Origin: Pectobacterium sp. A5351
GTDB taxonomy: Bacteria > Pseudomonadota > Gammaproteobacteria > Enterobacterales > Enterobacteriaceae
DNA: 64,000 bases
Assembly (NCBI RefSeq): GCF_028335745.1
Contig: NZ_CP116477.1
Span: 930,001 to 994,000 of the forward strand
Reading direction: 5' to 3'
Each line of letters begins with the position of its first letter. Position 1 is the stretch's first letter. Both the position numbers and the translations under genes were made by a program. A model generated the notes under the pieces. The model was not told the DNA's origin, made no database searches, and worked only from the letters and a program-made list of their open reading frames with translations. Of this stretch, positions 8,404-17,070 are shown piece after piece.

Positions 8404-9231
8404 ATGGCACAGGTACGATTGAAATCCGGCTTTGAATTCAACACGCAGTTGCAGCCCGTTCGGCCACAAAAGGTGCTGTCCGTTCGAAGCGTTAGGAAAG
8501 CGTGGTCTCCACAACATCGGGTGCTAGACAACATTAACTTCGATCTGCACACGGGAGAATTGGTTGCCGTCATTGGCTGCTCCGGGGCGGGAAAATCGAC
8601 GCTGCTGCATCTGTTAAACGGCACGATTGCCGCCTCCGGCGGTGAAATTATCAGCCACAGCGGTGAGCAGCCACAGGATATTATCAAGCTCTGCCCGCGC
8701 CAGATACGCCGGTGGCGTGCCTATTGTGGCATGATCTTCCAGGATTTCTGTCTGGTTCCGCGGCTGGATGTACTCACCAACGTTTTGTTAGGCCGCCTTA
8801 GCCAAACCTCCACGCTCAAATCACTATTTCGCGTGTTTTCCGACGAGGACCGCGCTCGCGCCATCGAACTGCTGCAATGGGTAAACATGCTGCCGCAGGC
8901 GTTACAGCGTGCGGAAAATCTCTCTGGTGGCCAGATGCAGCGCGTCGCCATCTGTCGGGCTCTCATGCAGCAGCCTGGAATTTTGCTGGCCGATGAACCG
9001 GTCGCATCGCTCGATCCCAAAAATACCTGCCGTATTATGGATGTCTTGCGAGAAGTGAGTCAGCAGGGGATTAGCGTGATGGTTAACCTGCACTCGGTGG
9101 ATCTGGTGAAGCGTTACTGCACGCGTGTCATCGGGATCGCTCAGGGGCGCATTGTTTTTGACGGCCACCCAACGCGATTGGATGAGCCGCTGCTTCATAC
9201 GCTGTATGGCGATGAACTGAACGCACATTAA
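8404..9231 (+). CDS. phnC: Phosphonate ABC transporter ATP-binding protein PhnC
   Basis: This 275-aa transporter ATPase has Walker [10 protein letters not shown], signature [15 protein letters not shown], Walker [13 protein letters not shown] and the switch histidine in VNLHSVD. It carries a ~15-residue N-terminal extension compared with E. coli PhnC (262 aa); the ATG at 8404 is supported by GAGGA at 8392-8396. It starts the phnCDEE transporter block, which here lies downstream of the lyase genes. Confidence 0.94.
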   Translation: MAQVRLKSGFEFNTQLQPVRPQKVLSVRSVRKAWSPQHRVLDNINFDLHTGELVAVIGCSGAGKSTLLHLLNGTIAASGGEIISHSGEQPQDIIKLCPRQIRRWRAYCGMIFQDFCLVPRLDVLTNVLLGRLSQTSTLKSLFRVFSDEDRARAIELLQWVNMLPQALQRAENLSGGQMQRVAICRALMQQPGILLADEPVASLDPKNTCRIMDVLREVSQQGISVMVNLHSVDLVKRYCTRVIGIAQGRIVFDGHPTRLDEPLLHTLYGDELNAH

Positions 9232-9299
9232 TGCGCGATAGGCATTTAGCTCTCGTGCGTTTAACACGATGGCCTTTGATACGAGAACAGGTGATAGCA

Positions 9300-10232
9300 A
9301 TGAGAAAGATCTTTGGTTTGGCGATGATGTTAACTATCTCACTGACCGTCTTCAGCGTCACGGCGGCGGGGATGCCGAAAGAGCTGAATCTGGGTATTTT
9401 AGGCGGGCAAAATGCGACACAGCAGATCGGTGATAATCAGTGTGTCAAACAGTTCCTTGATAAAGAACTGGGGGTTGAGACCCAGTTGCGTAATGCTGCT
9501 GATTACTCCGGCGTCATTCAGGGTTTACTGGGAGGGAAAGTCGATCTGGTTCTAAGCATGTCGCCATCATCTTTCGCTTCCGTCTATCTGAAAGATCCTG
9601 ACGCGGTCGATATTGTCGGGATTGCCGTTGACGATAAAGACCAGTCACGCGGCTATTACTCTGTGGTTGTGGTCAAAGCCGACAGTCCGTACAAAAAGCT
9701 GGAAGACCTGAAAGGGAAATCCTTTGGCTTTGCCGATCCTGATTCAACCTCGGGCTTCCTGGTGCCCAACCAGATATTCAAACAGAAATTTGGCGGGAAT
9801 AACGATAGCAAATACAACAATTTCTTTTCCAGCGTGACGTTTTCTGGCGGTCATGAGCAGGATATTCTGGGCGTACTGAATGGCCAATTTGACGGTGCCG
9901 TCGCCTGGACATCGATGGTAGGCGATTACAACACGGGCTACACCGCCGGGGCTTTTACTCGCCTGATCCGCATGGATCATCCGAATCTGATGCAGCAAAT
10001 TCGTATTATCTGGCAATCCCCAATCATCCCGAACGGCCCGATTCTGATCAGCAACAAGCTACCCGCGGATTTCAAGCAGAAGGTCATTACCGCGGTAATG
10101 AAGTTGGATAAAAAACAGCATGAATGCTTTGCTAAAGCGATGGGCGGTACTCAGCATATCGGTCCGGCAAGCCTGAATGACTACAAACACATCATCGACA
10201 TGAAACGCGAACTGACGAAAGGCAACCGCTGA
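9300..10232 (+). CDS. phnD: Phosphonate ABC transporter periplasmic binding protein PhnD
   Basis: PhnD captures phosphonates in the periplasm and hands them to the PhnE permeases. Residues 1-22 (MRKIFGLAMMLTISLTVFSVTAA) act as a signal peptide; the mature part shows the family features LNLGILGGQNATQ, LSMSPSSF and FGFADPDSTSGFLVP. The ATG at 9300 has AGGTGA at 9289-9294; the longer frame from 9231 lacks a signal sequence at its N-terminus. It is 310 aa, somewhat shorter than E. coli PhnD (338 aa). Confidence 0.94.
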   Translation: MRKIFGLAMMLTISLTVFSVTAAGMPKELNLGILGGQNATQQIGDNQCVKQFLDKELGVETQLRNAADYSGVIQGLLGGKVDLVLSMSPSSFASVYLKDPDAVDIVGIAVDDKDQSRGYYSVVVVKADSPYKKLEDLKGKSFGFADPDSTSGFLVPNQIFKQKFGGNNDSKYNNFFSSVTFSGGHEQDILGVLNGQFDGAVAWTSMVGDYNTGYTAGAFTRLIRMDHPNLMQQIRIIWQSPIIPNGPILISNKLPADFKQKVITAVMKLDKKQHECFAKAMGGTQHIGPASLNDYKHIIDMKRELTKGNR

Positions 10233-10262
10233 TCGAGAACTGGCGCGTCGCCATTCCCTCAA

Positions 10263-10292
10263 CGCCCGTTCGGACGCGACATCGAACGGGCG
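10263..10292 (+). other. Strong palindrome between phnD and the first phnE
   Basis: A perfect 10-bp stem (CGCCCGTTCG with CGAACGGGCG, 10-nt loop) lies 31 bp after the phnD stop. There is no T-tract. Such hairpins after binding-protein genes often protect the upstream mRNA and lower permease expression; that role here is inferred. Confidence 0.6.
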
Positions 10293-10357
10293 GTACATTT
10301 TCAGTCCGCTAATCAACGTCAGGGTAGGACGTATCGCCCGGTAAACAGGACTCTGCT

Positions 10358-11218
10358 TTGAATAATGACTTTGAGCACTATTATCAACAGATTAAAGGGC
10401 GGCAAAAGCGCGAGGCACTGCTGTGGTCTCTACTGCTGGCCTGCCTGTTTCTGGGAGCAGGCAAGGTTGCTGAATTCAGTCCCGTAACCATCTGGTATGC
10501 CCTGCCGAATTTTTTCAGCTATTTGCGCGATACGCTGCCTGTATTGCACTGGCAGCAGCTGCTGGCGAACGTTCACACCGAAGGCTCTCTGGCTTATTGG
10601 GGATATCGGCTACCCATACAACTGCCGCTAATCTGGGAAACGTTGCAAATGGCGCTGGCGTCTACGCTCATTGCGGTGGCGATGGCCACGATACTGGCAT
10701 TTTTTGCCGCTGCGAATACGCAACCTTCGATGCTGCTGCGTGTGGCTATTCGCGCGCTGGTGGCTTTTTTACGCACTATGCCGGAGCTGGGGTGGGCGGT
10801 CATGTTTGTTATGGCTTTTGGTATCGGCGCGATGCCCGGCTTTATTGCGCTGGCGCTGCACACCGTAGGCAGCTTAACCAAACTGTTTTATGAGTCTCTG
10901 GAAAGTGCGTCCGATCGGCCGGTACGCAGTCTGGCAAGCTGCGGTGCCAGCAAGCTCCAGATTATGCGCTTCGCCTTCTGGCCACAGGTAAAACCGATTT
11001 TTCTCTCCTACGGCTTTATGCGTATGGAGATTAATTTTCGCTCTTCCACCATTCTTGGTTTGGTTGGTGCGGGCGGCATTGGCCAGGAACTGATGACCAA
11101 CATTAAGCTCGATCGCTACGATCAGGTGAGCATGACCTTGCTGCTGATTCTTGCTGTGGTTTCGCTATTGGATGGCATCTCCGGCTATTTACGCCGTCGC
11201 GTGGTAGAAGGAAAGTGA
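10358..11218 (+). CDS. phnE: Phosphonate ABC transporter permease PhnE (first copy)
   Basis: This 286-aa inner-membrane permease has about six hydrophobic segments (first at residues ~22-40) and a BPD_transp domain with the coupling motif ending in GLVGAGGIGQELM. The start is TTG at 10358: AGGA at 10347-10350 is well spaced and the nearby ATG at 10365 is out of frame. Together with the next gene it forms a two-permease transporter. Confidence 0.9.
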   Translation: MNNDFEHYYQQIKGRQKREALLWSLLLACLFLGAGKVAEFSPVTIWYALPNFFSYLRDTLPVLHWQQLLANVHTEGSLAYWGYRLPIQLPLIWETLQMALASTLIAVAMATILAFFAAANTQPSMLLRVAIRALVAFLRTMPELGWAVMFVMAFGIGAMPGFIALALHTVGSLTKLFYESLESASDRPVRSLASCGASKLQIMRFAFWPQVKPIFLSYGFMRMEINFRSSTILGLVGAGGIGQELMTNIKLDRYDQVSMTLLLILAVVSLLDGISGYLRRRVVEGK

Positions 11219-11219
11219 T

Positions 11220-12116
11220 ATGAGAACGGTGACGGCACTTGATGTCGAAAAGTTGAAAAAGCAGCATCCCGAACTGTTTCGCATACAGTCACGCTATCTA
11301 CGCCGCATCACACTGCTGGCACTGGTGGTCACGCTGTATTACCTGTTCTTTTTCCAGACCTTTGGCATTAGTTGGCCGCAGTGGAACAATGGCTCTGCGC
11401 AGTTGGGGCGCTATTTTTTACGCATGTTTGTCTGGCATGACTTTGCCAACTGGCCCTTTGGTTACTATCTGTCGCAAATTGCTATCACGCTGTCGATTGT
11501 GTTTGCGGGGACGGTAACGGCGAGCTGTATCGCGCTGTTACTTTCCTTCTTTGCGGCGCGCAACATCATGCAGCGCCGCGGATTAAGGCCGATTGCGTTG
11601 CTGGTGCGCTGTTTGTTGGACACAATGCGCGGTATTGATATGGCGATTTGGGGGCTGATATTTGTGCGAGCCGTTGGGCTGGGGCCGCTGGCAGGACTGT
11701 TGGCTATTGCCATGCAGGATATTGGCCTGCTCGGCAAGCTCTACGCCGAAGGGCACGAAGCCGTCGAACGTTCGCCCGGACGAGGCCTGAGCGCGTTAGG
11801 CACCAATGCGCTGCAAAAACACCGCTTTGGCATCTTCACCCAGTCGTTCCCCGTTATTCTGGCGCTCAGCCTCTACCAGATTGAATCGAATGCCCGCTCT
11901 GCCGCCGTGCTAGGCTTTGTCGGCGCGGGGGGCATCGGGCTGGTCTATGCAGAGAACATGCGCTTATGGAACTGGGATGTGGTGATGTTCATCACCCTGA
12001 TTTTAGTCTCGATAGTGATGGTGATGGATGGGATATCGTCCTGGTTGCGTAAGCGCTATATAACCGGCAAAGACGTTCCGCTGTTTCAGCCAAAAGATAG
12101 CGACGCCCATAATTAA
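11220..12116 (+). CDS. phnE: Phosphonate ABC transporter permease PhnE (second copy)
   Basis: This 298-aa permease starts two bases after the first phnE stop. It has several membrane segments (LLALVVTLYYLFFFQTFG near residue 31; IAITLSIVFAGTVTASCIALLL; C-terminal VVMFITLILVSIVMVMDGI) and the BPD permease motif GFVGAGGIGLVYAE. It is clearly diverged from the first copy rather than a recent duplicate, so the channel is probably a heterodimer. It is the last gene of the phn cluster; a dispersed repeat begins four bases after its stop. Confidence 0.9.
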   Translation: MRTVTALDVEKLKKQHPELFRIQSRYLRRITLLALVVTLYYLFFFQTFGISWPQWNNGSAQLGRYFLRMFVWHDFANWPFGYYLSQIAITLSIVFAGTVTASCIALLLSFFAARNIMQRRGLRPIALLVRCLLDTMRGIDMAIWGLIFVRAVGLGPLAGLLAIAMQDIGLLGKLYAEGHEAVERSPGRGLSALGTNALQKHRFGIFTQSFPVILALSLYQIESNARSAAVLGFVGAGGIGLVYAENMRLWNWDVVMFITLILVSIVMVMDGISSWLRKRYITGKDVPLFQPKDSDAHN

Positions 12117-12120
12117 GCGT

Positions 12121-12413
12121 TTCTTAGTCATATTTTTATGCAGACTGAGAGACAATTTCGTGCGCCACAATACCGTCATTTTCATGCTACCCCGTAGCAC
12201 GCGCCCGACACGGGACGGCTCACACGCCGCTCGCCCCGTGCCCCCTGGCTTTCGGCTAAATTATGTCGCTACGCGATGCCTTCGTCGATATCCGGCTTAA
12301 CGGACCGCTTGCGACATGCTCCCTGCATGGCGCAAGCTTTCGCCGCGTCCTGCGGCTCATCTGAAGCCAGCTATCTCCTCAGCATAATTTTTTACGCCGG
12401 ATTACGGCAAAAT
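12121..12413 (-). repeat. Dispersed ~0.3-kb structured repeat, copy A
   Basis: Nearly the whole gap between the convergent ends of the second phnE and tas is the reverse complement of 50136-50484, apart from tandem expansions in that copy. Internal palindromes include 12307-12337 (GCTTGCG arm with CGCAAGC arm), 12209-12217 with 12232-12240, and 12266-12276. Two stems show paired base changes between copies. It encodes no plausible protein: the frame at 12276-12596 is a shadow of the repeat running into tas. It is not ERIC, BIME/REP or an insertion sequence that I recognise. Confidence 0.88.
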
Positions 12414-12445
12414 GCCGATGAACCCTGTGGCCCCGAATTTGGCGC

Positions 12446-13507
12446 TTACGGTGCCGGGAACGTGAACCGACGGTGGATCGCTTCCAGTTCATCAAGGAGT
12501 TCGCCGTCCAGCGTCAGGTTCTGGCTGTCGAGGTTGATTTGCAACTGCTCCAGCGTGGTCGCGCCTAGCAGCGTGCTGGCGACGAACGGCTGCTGACGCA
12601 CAAACGCCAATGCCATTTGCGCCGGATTCAGACCGTGCTTTTGCGCCAGCGCCACGTACTCGGCAACGGCTGCCTGAGCCTGCGGGCCGGTATAGCGTGT
12701 GAAGCGGCTAAACAACGTGTTGCGTGCGTTAGCGGGTTTTGCGCCATTCAGGTATTTACCCGTCAGCGTACCAAACGCCAGTGAGGAATAGGCGAAAAGT
12801 TCTACGCCTTCATGCTGGCTGATTTCCGCTAAGCCGACTTCAAAACTGCGGTTTAGCAGACTGTAGGGGTTCTGAATCGACACGATGCGCGGCAGATCGT
12901 GTTTTTCCGCCAGATGCAGATAGCGCATCACGCCCCACGGGGTTTCGTTGGAGACGCCGATGTAGCGAATCTTACCGGCACGCACCTGTTCATTCAACGC
13001 TTCCAGCGTTTCCAGCAGCGTAACGACCGGTTTGTCGTCAGTATATTGCGATTTGTTATCAGTATATTGATAGTTCAGCTTGCCAAAGCAGTTGGTCTGG
13101 CGCTGTGGCCAATGCAACTGATAGAGATCGATATAGTCGGTGTTTAGGCGTTGCAGGCTGGCATCCAGCGCCGCACGGATATTTTTTCTGTCCAGCGCCT
13201 GCTGTGGTCGAATGCTGTGATCGTTTCCGCGCACAGGGCCGGAGACTTTGCTCGCCACAATCAGTTTTTCACGGCCGCCACGGGATTTCAGCCAGGAACC
13301 GATATAGCTCTCGGTTAACCCCTGTGTTTCCGGGCGTGGAGGAACGGCGTACATTTCTGCTGTGTCAATCAGGTTAACACCTGCGGCAATGGCGTGATCT
13401 AACTGGGCATGAGCGTCTGCTTCGCTGTTCTGTTCGCCAAAGGTCATCGTACCAAGACCCAGCACGCTCACTTCTAAAGAACTATGGGGAATACGGTGAT
13501 ATTGCAT
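12446..13507 (-). CDS. tas: Aldo/keto reductase Tas
   Basis: This 353-aa NADP(H)-dependent aldo/keto reductase is close to E. coli Tas, which complements tyrosine auxotrophy under starvation. The N-terminus MQYHRIPHSSLEVSVLGLGTMTFG, catalytic Asp/Tyr (DTAEMY), Lys (ASKVSG) and His (LHWP) are present. It is seven residues longer than E. coli Tas (346 aa) because of an in-frame 21-bp near-duplication around 13039-13069 (YTDNKSQ/YTDDKPV). It belongs to the minus-strand run mutH-ygdQ-ygdR-tas, as in E. coli. Confidence 0.95.
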   Translation of the reverse strand: MQYHRIPHSSLEVSVLGLGTMTFGEQNSEADAHAQLDHAIAAGVNLIDTAEMYAVPPRPETQGLTESYIGSWLKSRGGREKLIVASKVSGPVRGNDHSIRPQQALDRKNIRAALDASLQRLNTDYIDLYQLHWPQRQTNCFGKLNYQYTDNKSQYTDDKPVVTLLETLEALNEQVRAGKIRYIGVSNETPWGVMRYLHLAEKHDLPRIVSIQNPYSLLNRSFEVGLAEISQHEGVELFAYSSLAFGTLTGKYLNGAKPANARNTLFSRFTRYTGPQAQAAVAEYVALAQKHGLNPAQMALAFVRQQPFVASTLLGATTLEQLQINLDSQNLTLDGELLDELEAIHRRFTFPAP

Positions 13508-13744
13508 TGCCAGCTTCCTTATGTCTGAAAATAGCAGGCGTATTTCTCCTCATTTCCGCATGATCTTTTGCGATTCCAATGAGTTTGGGAGAACACACCT
13601 GAATTCGACTATAACGAAGCCGTGGCGAGTGGGGAAGTCTCTTCTGTTATCCTTTTCGGATTATTCTGGATACTTCAACCTGAATACTATTCACATAGGG
13701 ATAATGCGGCCCGATGCGGGGAACGTTTCAGGCTGGCAACGATC

Positions 13745-13963
13745 TTAGCGTTGCACGATCTGGGAGATTTGGTCGCTGTTGATCTGTTTCTGATTACCTT
13801 GTTCATCGATATAGCTGAGCAGTCCGGTATCTTTATCCAGCACGGGTTTTCCCTGGGTCAGGAGCATTTGCCCTTCTTTTGTCGCCATCACGTAATCACT
13901 GGAACAGCCCGTAAGGGTAAATAATAACGCCAGTGTGACTGCCATTTTCATCCGTACTTTCAT
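13745..13963 (-). CDS. ygdR: YgdR-type small lipoprotein (DUF903)
   Basis: This 72-aa predicted lipoprotein has a hydrophobic signal ([13 protein letters not shown]) and lipobox LTGC, followed by the family core [20 protein letters not shown] and a C-terminal [14 protein letters not shown]. It is a paralogue of the protein at 46673-46894. The function is unknown. It sits between ygdQ and tas as in E. coli. The ATG at 13963 gives the usual length; an internal ATG four codons later is possible. Confidence 0.9.
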   Translation of the reverse strand: MKVRMKMAVTLALLFTLTGCSSDYVMATKEGQMLLTQGKPVLDKDTGLLSYIDEQGNQKQINSDQISQIVQR

Positions 13964-14073
13964 CGTATTAGCCCATTAATAAATGCAAAAACTTCAGTGA
14001 GTCTAGCAAAGGGTTACGAGGGATAACGTAGGAATAATGGAAAAAATGCGTGTTGAGGGCGTTAATTTTGTGT

Positions 14074-14100
14074 AATCAGGCGGTTGGTTGCCGCCTGATT
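14074..14100 (-). terminator. Hairpin downstream of ygdQ
   Basis: A perfect 10-bp stem (AATCAGGCGG with CCGCCTGATT, 7-nt loop) lies 38 bp after the ygdQ stop. There is no T-run on the minus strand, so termination would be weak; it may be a 3' stabiliser or partial terminator before ygdR. Confidence 0.5.
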
Positions 14101-14137
14101 AGGTCGTTTGGCGTTTTGAGCGCTCGCTATGCGGCGA

Positions 14138-14854
14138 TCAGTGTGCCGTTTTCTCTTTTTTACTGCGCAGCAGGTTCAGTGCTTCGACGGACATCGAGAA
14201 GAACATGGCGAAGTAGATGTAGCCTTTCGGTACGTGAACGTCGAAGCTTTCCAGAATCAGGGTGAACCCGACCAGGATCAGGAACGACAAGGCCAGCATT
14301 TTGACGGATGGATGGCGTTCGACAAACTCGCCGATAGGACGCGCGGAGAACATCATCACACCAACGGCGATAATGACCGCTGCCATCATAATGAACAGAT
14401 GGTCAGACAGACCAACGGCGGTGATCACCGAGTCCAGGCTGAAGATAATATCCAGCAGCATGATCTGCACAATCGCGCCAAAGAAAGAGTGCACCTTGGA
14501 AGTATGGTCTTCTGAACCGCCTTCGACGGTTTCGTGAATTTCCTTGCTCGACTTCCAGATCAGGAAGAGCCCCCCGAAGAACAGAATCAGGTCGCGCGTG
14601 GAAATTTCATTGTCGAGCACGGTAAACAGCGGGTCAGTCAAACGCATGACCCAGGCAATAGAAGCGAGCAGTCCCAAACGCATCAACATTGCCCCCATCA
14701 GCCCGATGCGGCGCGCTTTGTTTTGTTGAGCTTTAGGCAGTTTGGCGACAACCAGAGACAGGAAAATAATGTTATCGATCCCAAGAACGATTTCCAGAAT
14801 AGTCAGCGTTCCCAATGCCAACCATGCGTTCGGATCAACAATCCAATCAAACAT
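14138..14854 (-). CDS. ygdQ: TerC-family inner-membrane protein YgdQ
   Basis: This 238-aa integral membrane protein of the TerC family has about seven hydrophobic helices. The conserved acidic membrane motifs LEIVLGIDNIIFLSL (residues ~21-35) and IMLLDIIFSLDSVITAVGL contain the Asp residues thought to bind metal ions in TerC proteins. It is likely a metal efflux or homeostasis factor; the substrate is unknown. A Shine-Dalgarno AAGGTG and a TATAAT hexamer (minus strand, 14889-14894) lie upstream. The neighbour mutH is upstream on the same strand. Confidence 0.93.
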   Translation of the reverse strand: MFDWIVDPNAWLALGTLTILEIVLGIDNIIFLSLVVAKLPKAQQNKARRIGLMGAMLMRLGLLASIAWVMRLTDPLFTVLDNEISTRDLILFFGGLFLIWKSSKEIHETVEGGSEDHTSKVHSFFGAIVQIMLLDIIFSLDSVITAVGLSDHLFIMMAAVIIAVGVMMFSARPIGEFVERHPSVKMLALSFLILVGFTLILESFDVHVPKGYIYFAMFFSMSVEALNLLRSKKEKTAH

Positions 14855-14940
14855 TATATCAATACACCTTAAACGAAACGTAAACGATATTATACTCTGC
14901 CTGCTTGGTGCGTAGGCAAGCGAAAGTGTGAGGTCGTAGA

Positions 14941-14999
14941 AATATACTCGTCATACCTCGCATTGCGGCCCCTGTGCTGGCATCCCTTTTACTCTGGTT
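14941..14999. repeat. Possible degenerate ERIC left end
   Basis: The sequence from 14941 (ATATACTCGTCATAC...) follows the order of the ERIC left half seen at 47253-47300 (ATATACCCGTCATAC ... TGTGC-TGGC-TCCCTT-ACTC), with many substitutions and no right half. It may be an ERIC remnant in the 278-bp ygdQ-mutH gap. Otherwise that gap (14855-15132) shows only the ygdQ promoter region and a short direct repeat of TTTTACTCTGG. Confidence 0.3.
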
Positions 15000-15132
15000 T
15001 TTTACTCTGGGTCGGCGTCAGGCTTTTCCCAGGTCATATTCCCTTGTCGCACGACGGCGGCGTATATAGTGCGGCGTATAAGGTTAGTGTACGACGAAGT
15101 AGCGTCCTGATGAAGCAGGGCGCTAACGAAAC

Positions 15133-15828
15133 TCAGTTGCTGAGCTGCATGAAGTGACGGGCCAGCAGCGGTGCGGTAAAGGTCTTTTTCAGGTAGAACC
15201 CGCGCGGTAAGGTCAGAATCGGCTGACCAAACTCGCCAATGGCCTCTGTGAGAGCTCGACTATTTGCCGCTTTGGGGCGTAATTGCAGGACTTCTCCGTG
15301 TCGGGCGGTGATGCTTTCTACCTGACCAAGCACGATCAGATCCATCAACTCTTCCCAATCACAGCGCAATTGTTCCTCTTCTTCCTTATTGGGACTCCAG
15401 ATGAGCGGTGTACCAATACGGCGTTCCCCTAGTGGAATGTGTCGCGATCCTTCTACCGGAATCCACAGTACCCGTGCGAGCTTGTGTCGTACGTGGCTGC
15501 TTTCCCACGTAACGCCACTGTTGCCTGTTAACGGTGCGACGCAGACGAAGGTGGTTTCCAGCGGTTTACCCTGTTCATCAATCGGAATGGTTTTCAGCTC
15601 AACGCCGATGTCGGGGAAATCCTGCTCGGGTTTGCTGCCTGCGCTTGCCCCCAGAAAACGTTCCAGCAAGATGCCAATCCAGCCTTTATCGCGTTTCAGG
15701 TTGGCCGGAAGGGGCAGGCGAGCGATGTCCGCTAACTCCGCGAGATTATAACCCGCAAGGGATTGCGCGCGTTCCAGCAAGGCTTGCTCATGTGGCGGCG
15801 CAGTCGTGTGAACTGTGGGTGAATTCAT
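15133..15828 (-). CDS. mutH: DNA mismatch repair endonuclease MutH
   Basis: MutH nicks the unmethylated strand at hemimethylated GATC sites when activated by MutS-MutL. From the ATG at 15828 the protein is 231 aa (E. coli 229) and the catalytic residues Asp70, Glu77 and Lys79 fall at the E. coli positions in [17 protein letters not shown]. The frame is open upstream to 16005, but that 59-residue extension is unlike MutH and is rejected. It is divergent from rppH across a ~700-bp gap. Confidence 0.95.
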   Translation of the reverse strand: MNSPTVHTTAPPHEQALLERAQSLAGYNLAELADIARLPLPANLKRDKGWIGILLERFLGASAGSKPEQDFPDIGVELKTIPIDEQGKPLETTFVCVAPLTGNSGVTWESSHVRHKLARVLWIPVEGSRHIPLGERRIGTPLIWSPNKEEEEQLRCDWEELMDLIVLGQVESITARHGEVLQLRPKAANSRALTEAIGEFGQPILTLPRGFYLKKTFTAPLLARHFMQLSN

Positions 15829-16019
15829 AGCGTATAGCTCGATATTTTTCCGCTCAAAAAAAATACAATAGGTAGAGAATACCCATGCACAGCCTGCAAG
15901 ACGGTGGAGAAAAACAATAATAGCATGATTCATAGCGATTTTTTTTAGTGTGATGGCGATCGCTGTGCATCGCTTTGCAAACTGTGCACGTATAGCCACC
16001 GACAATAAACAGGATCTTA

Positions 16020-16420
16020 CACTAGGTTATCCACAGATTTCTTGGATAACCCACATAAACATGAATTACTGGTTCGATTTACAGCCTTGACTCGCGGCCT
16101 TTTTGCTGTTTTTGCCTATTTATTGCCTGACTTCGGGGTATTCCCTGTGGATAAAATCGGCATAGTGCGATCTTTCGCCAATCTTGCATTGTATGCCATT
16201 TGAGCAGGAATAAAGGGTTCGCCATTGCCAGTAAAACGGTTTGTAATTTTATGAATAAAAAGCACTATTTTTTAATTTCCCGTAATATTTTTTCCGCGTG
16301 AAAAATGAGTTTTACTCACTTCTTCATGGGTTCTGCACAAAGATGTCCACAGAAAAAGTGAATAAACTGCGAATTCCGGTCTTCACATGTTTATAACTTT
16401 GATCTTATCTGTGGGTTATC
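16020..16420. promoter_or_regulatory. DARS2: DARS2-like DnaA-box cluster between mutH and rppH
   Basis: The 15829-16524 gap is unusually long and rich in DnaA boxes: perfect TTATCCACA at 16027-16035, perfect reverse TGTGGATAA at 16146-16154, a one-mismatch box TTCTGCACA at 16331-16339, and weaker 7/9 sites at 16041, 16047, 16343 and 16410. In E. coli the mutH-rppH (ygdP) gap holds DARS2, which recycles ADP-DnaA to ATP-DnaA with IHF and Fis. Position plus box content make this its counterpart. IHF and Fis sites could not be placed with confidence. The rppH promoter must also lie here. Confidence 0.65.
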
Positions 16421-16524
16421 TTAATTTTATTAGTACCACATGCTTTCTAAGCAGTGGTTTACCGCCTGACGGGAGTGTGAAACAATCAGGTCATCTTTGC
16501 ATTGATGTTTATCGAGGTAGTCCG

Positions 16525-17058
16525 GTGATCGATGATGATGGCTACCGCCCAAACGTTGGTATTGTAATTTGTAATCGGCAGGGGCAGGTGATGTGGGCCC
16601 GGCGCTATGGTCAGCACTCCTGGCAGTTTCCGCAGGGGGGGATTAACCCCGGTGAAAGTGCTGAGCAGGCGATGTACCGCGAACTGTTTGAAGAAGTCGG
16701 GTTAAGAAAAAAGGATGTGCGCGTGTTGGCATCTACCCGTAACTGGTTACGCTATAAATTACCAAAGCGTTTGGTGCGTTGGGATACAAAACCGGTCTGT
16801 ATCGGCCAGAAGCAGAAATGGTTTTTGCTACAGTTGATGTGTAATGAGTCGGATATCAATATGCAGAGCAGCGGCACGCCGGAATTTGATGGCTGGCGCT
16901 GGGTGAGTTACTGGTATCCGGTACGTCAGGTCGTCTCTTTTAAGCGAGATGTGTATCGTCGCGTGATGAAGGAATTTATCAACCCGGTGATATTGCTTCA
17001 GGAGAGTGCTGCGGCTCGGATGACAACGCCATCCGGTCCTCGGCGAAAAAGAGGGTAA
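16525..17058 (+). CDS. rppH: RNA pyrophosphohydrolase RppH
   Basis: RppH removes pyrophosphate from mRNA 5' ends and triggers RNase E decay. The Nudix box is complete: G38, E44, R52, E53, E56, E57, G59 in [20 protein letters not shown]. The start is GTG at 16525 with GAGGTAG at 16514-16520; this gives 177 aa (E. coli 176), whereas the frame extended to 16387 adds non-homologous residues. The C-terminus ends in basic RRKRG. It is followed after 12 bp by ptsP, a conserved pair. Confidence 0.95.
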   Translation: MIDDDGYRPNVGIVICNRQGQVMWARRYGQHSWQFPQGGINPGESAEQAMYRELFEEVGLRKKDVRVLASTRNWLRYKLPKRLVRWDTKPVCIGQKQKWFLLQLMCNESDINMQSSGTPEFDGWRWVSYWYPVRQVVSFKRDVYRRVMKEFINPVILLQESAAARMTTPSGPRRKRG

Positions 17059-17070
17059 TTCAGGCACATT

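Noticed and set aside
12276-12596. 106-aa plus-strand frame MPSSISGLTDRLRHAP...
   Set aside because: It is a chance frame in repeat copy A running antisense into tas; the related frame in copy B (49966-50274, minus) only reflects the shared repeat sequence.
14963-15157. 64-aa plus-strand frame between ygdQ and mutH
   Set aside because: No ribosome site or family resemblance; overlaps the mutH 3' end.
15829-16005. N-terminal extension of mutH with a hydrophobic stretch
   Set aside because: Not MutH-like; the catalytic numbering matches E. coli only from ATG 15828, and the region is the mutH-rppH regulatory gap.
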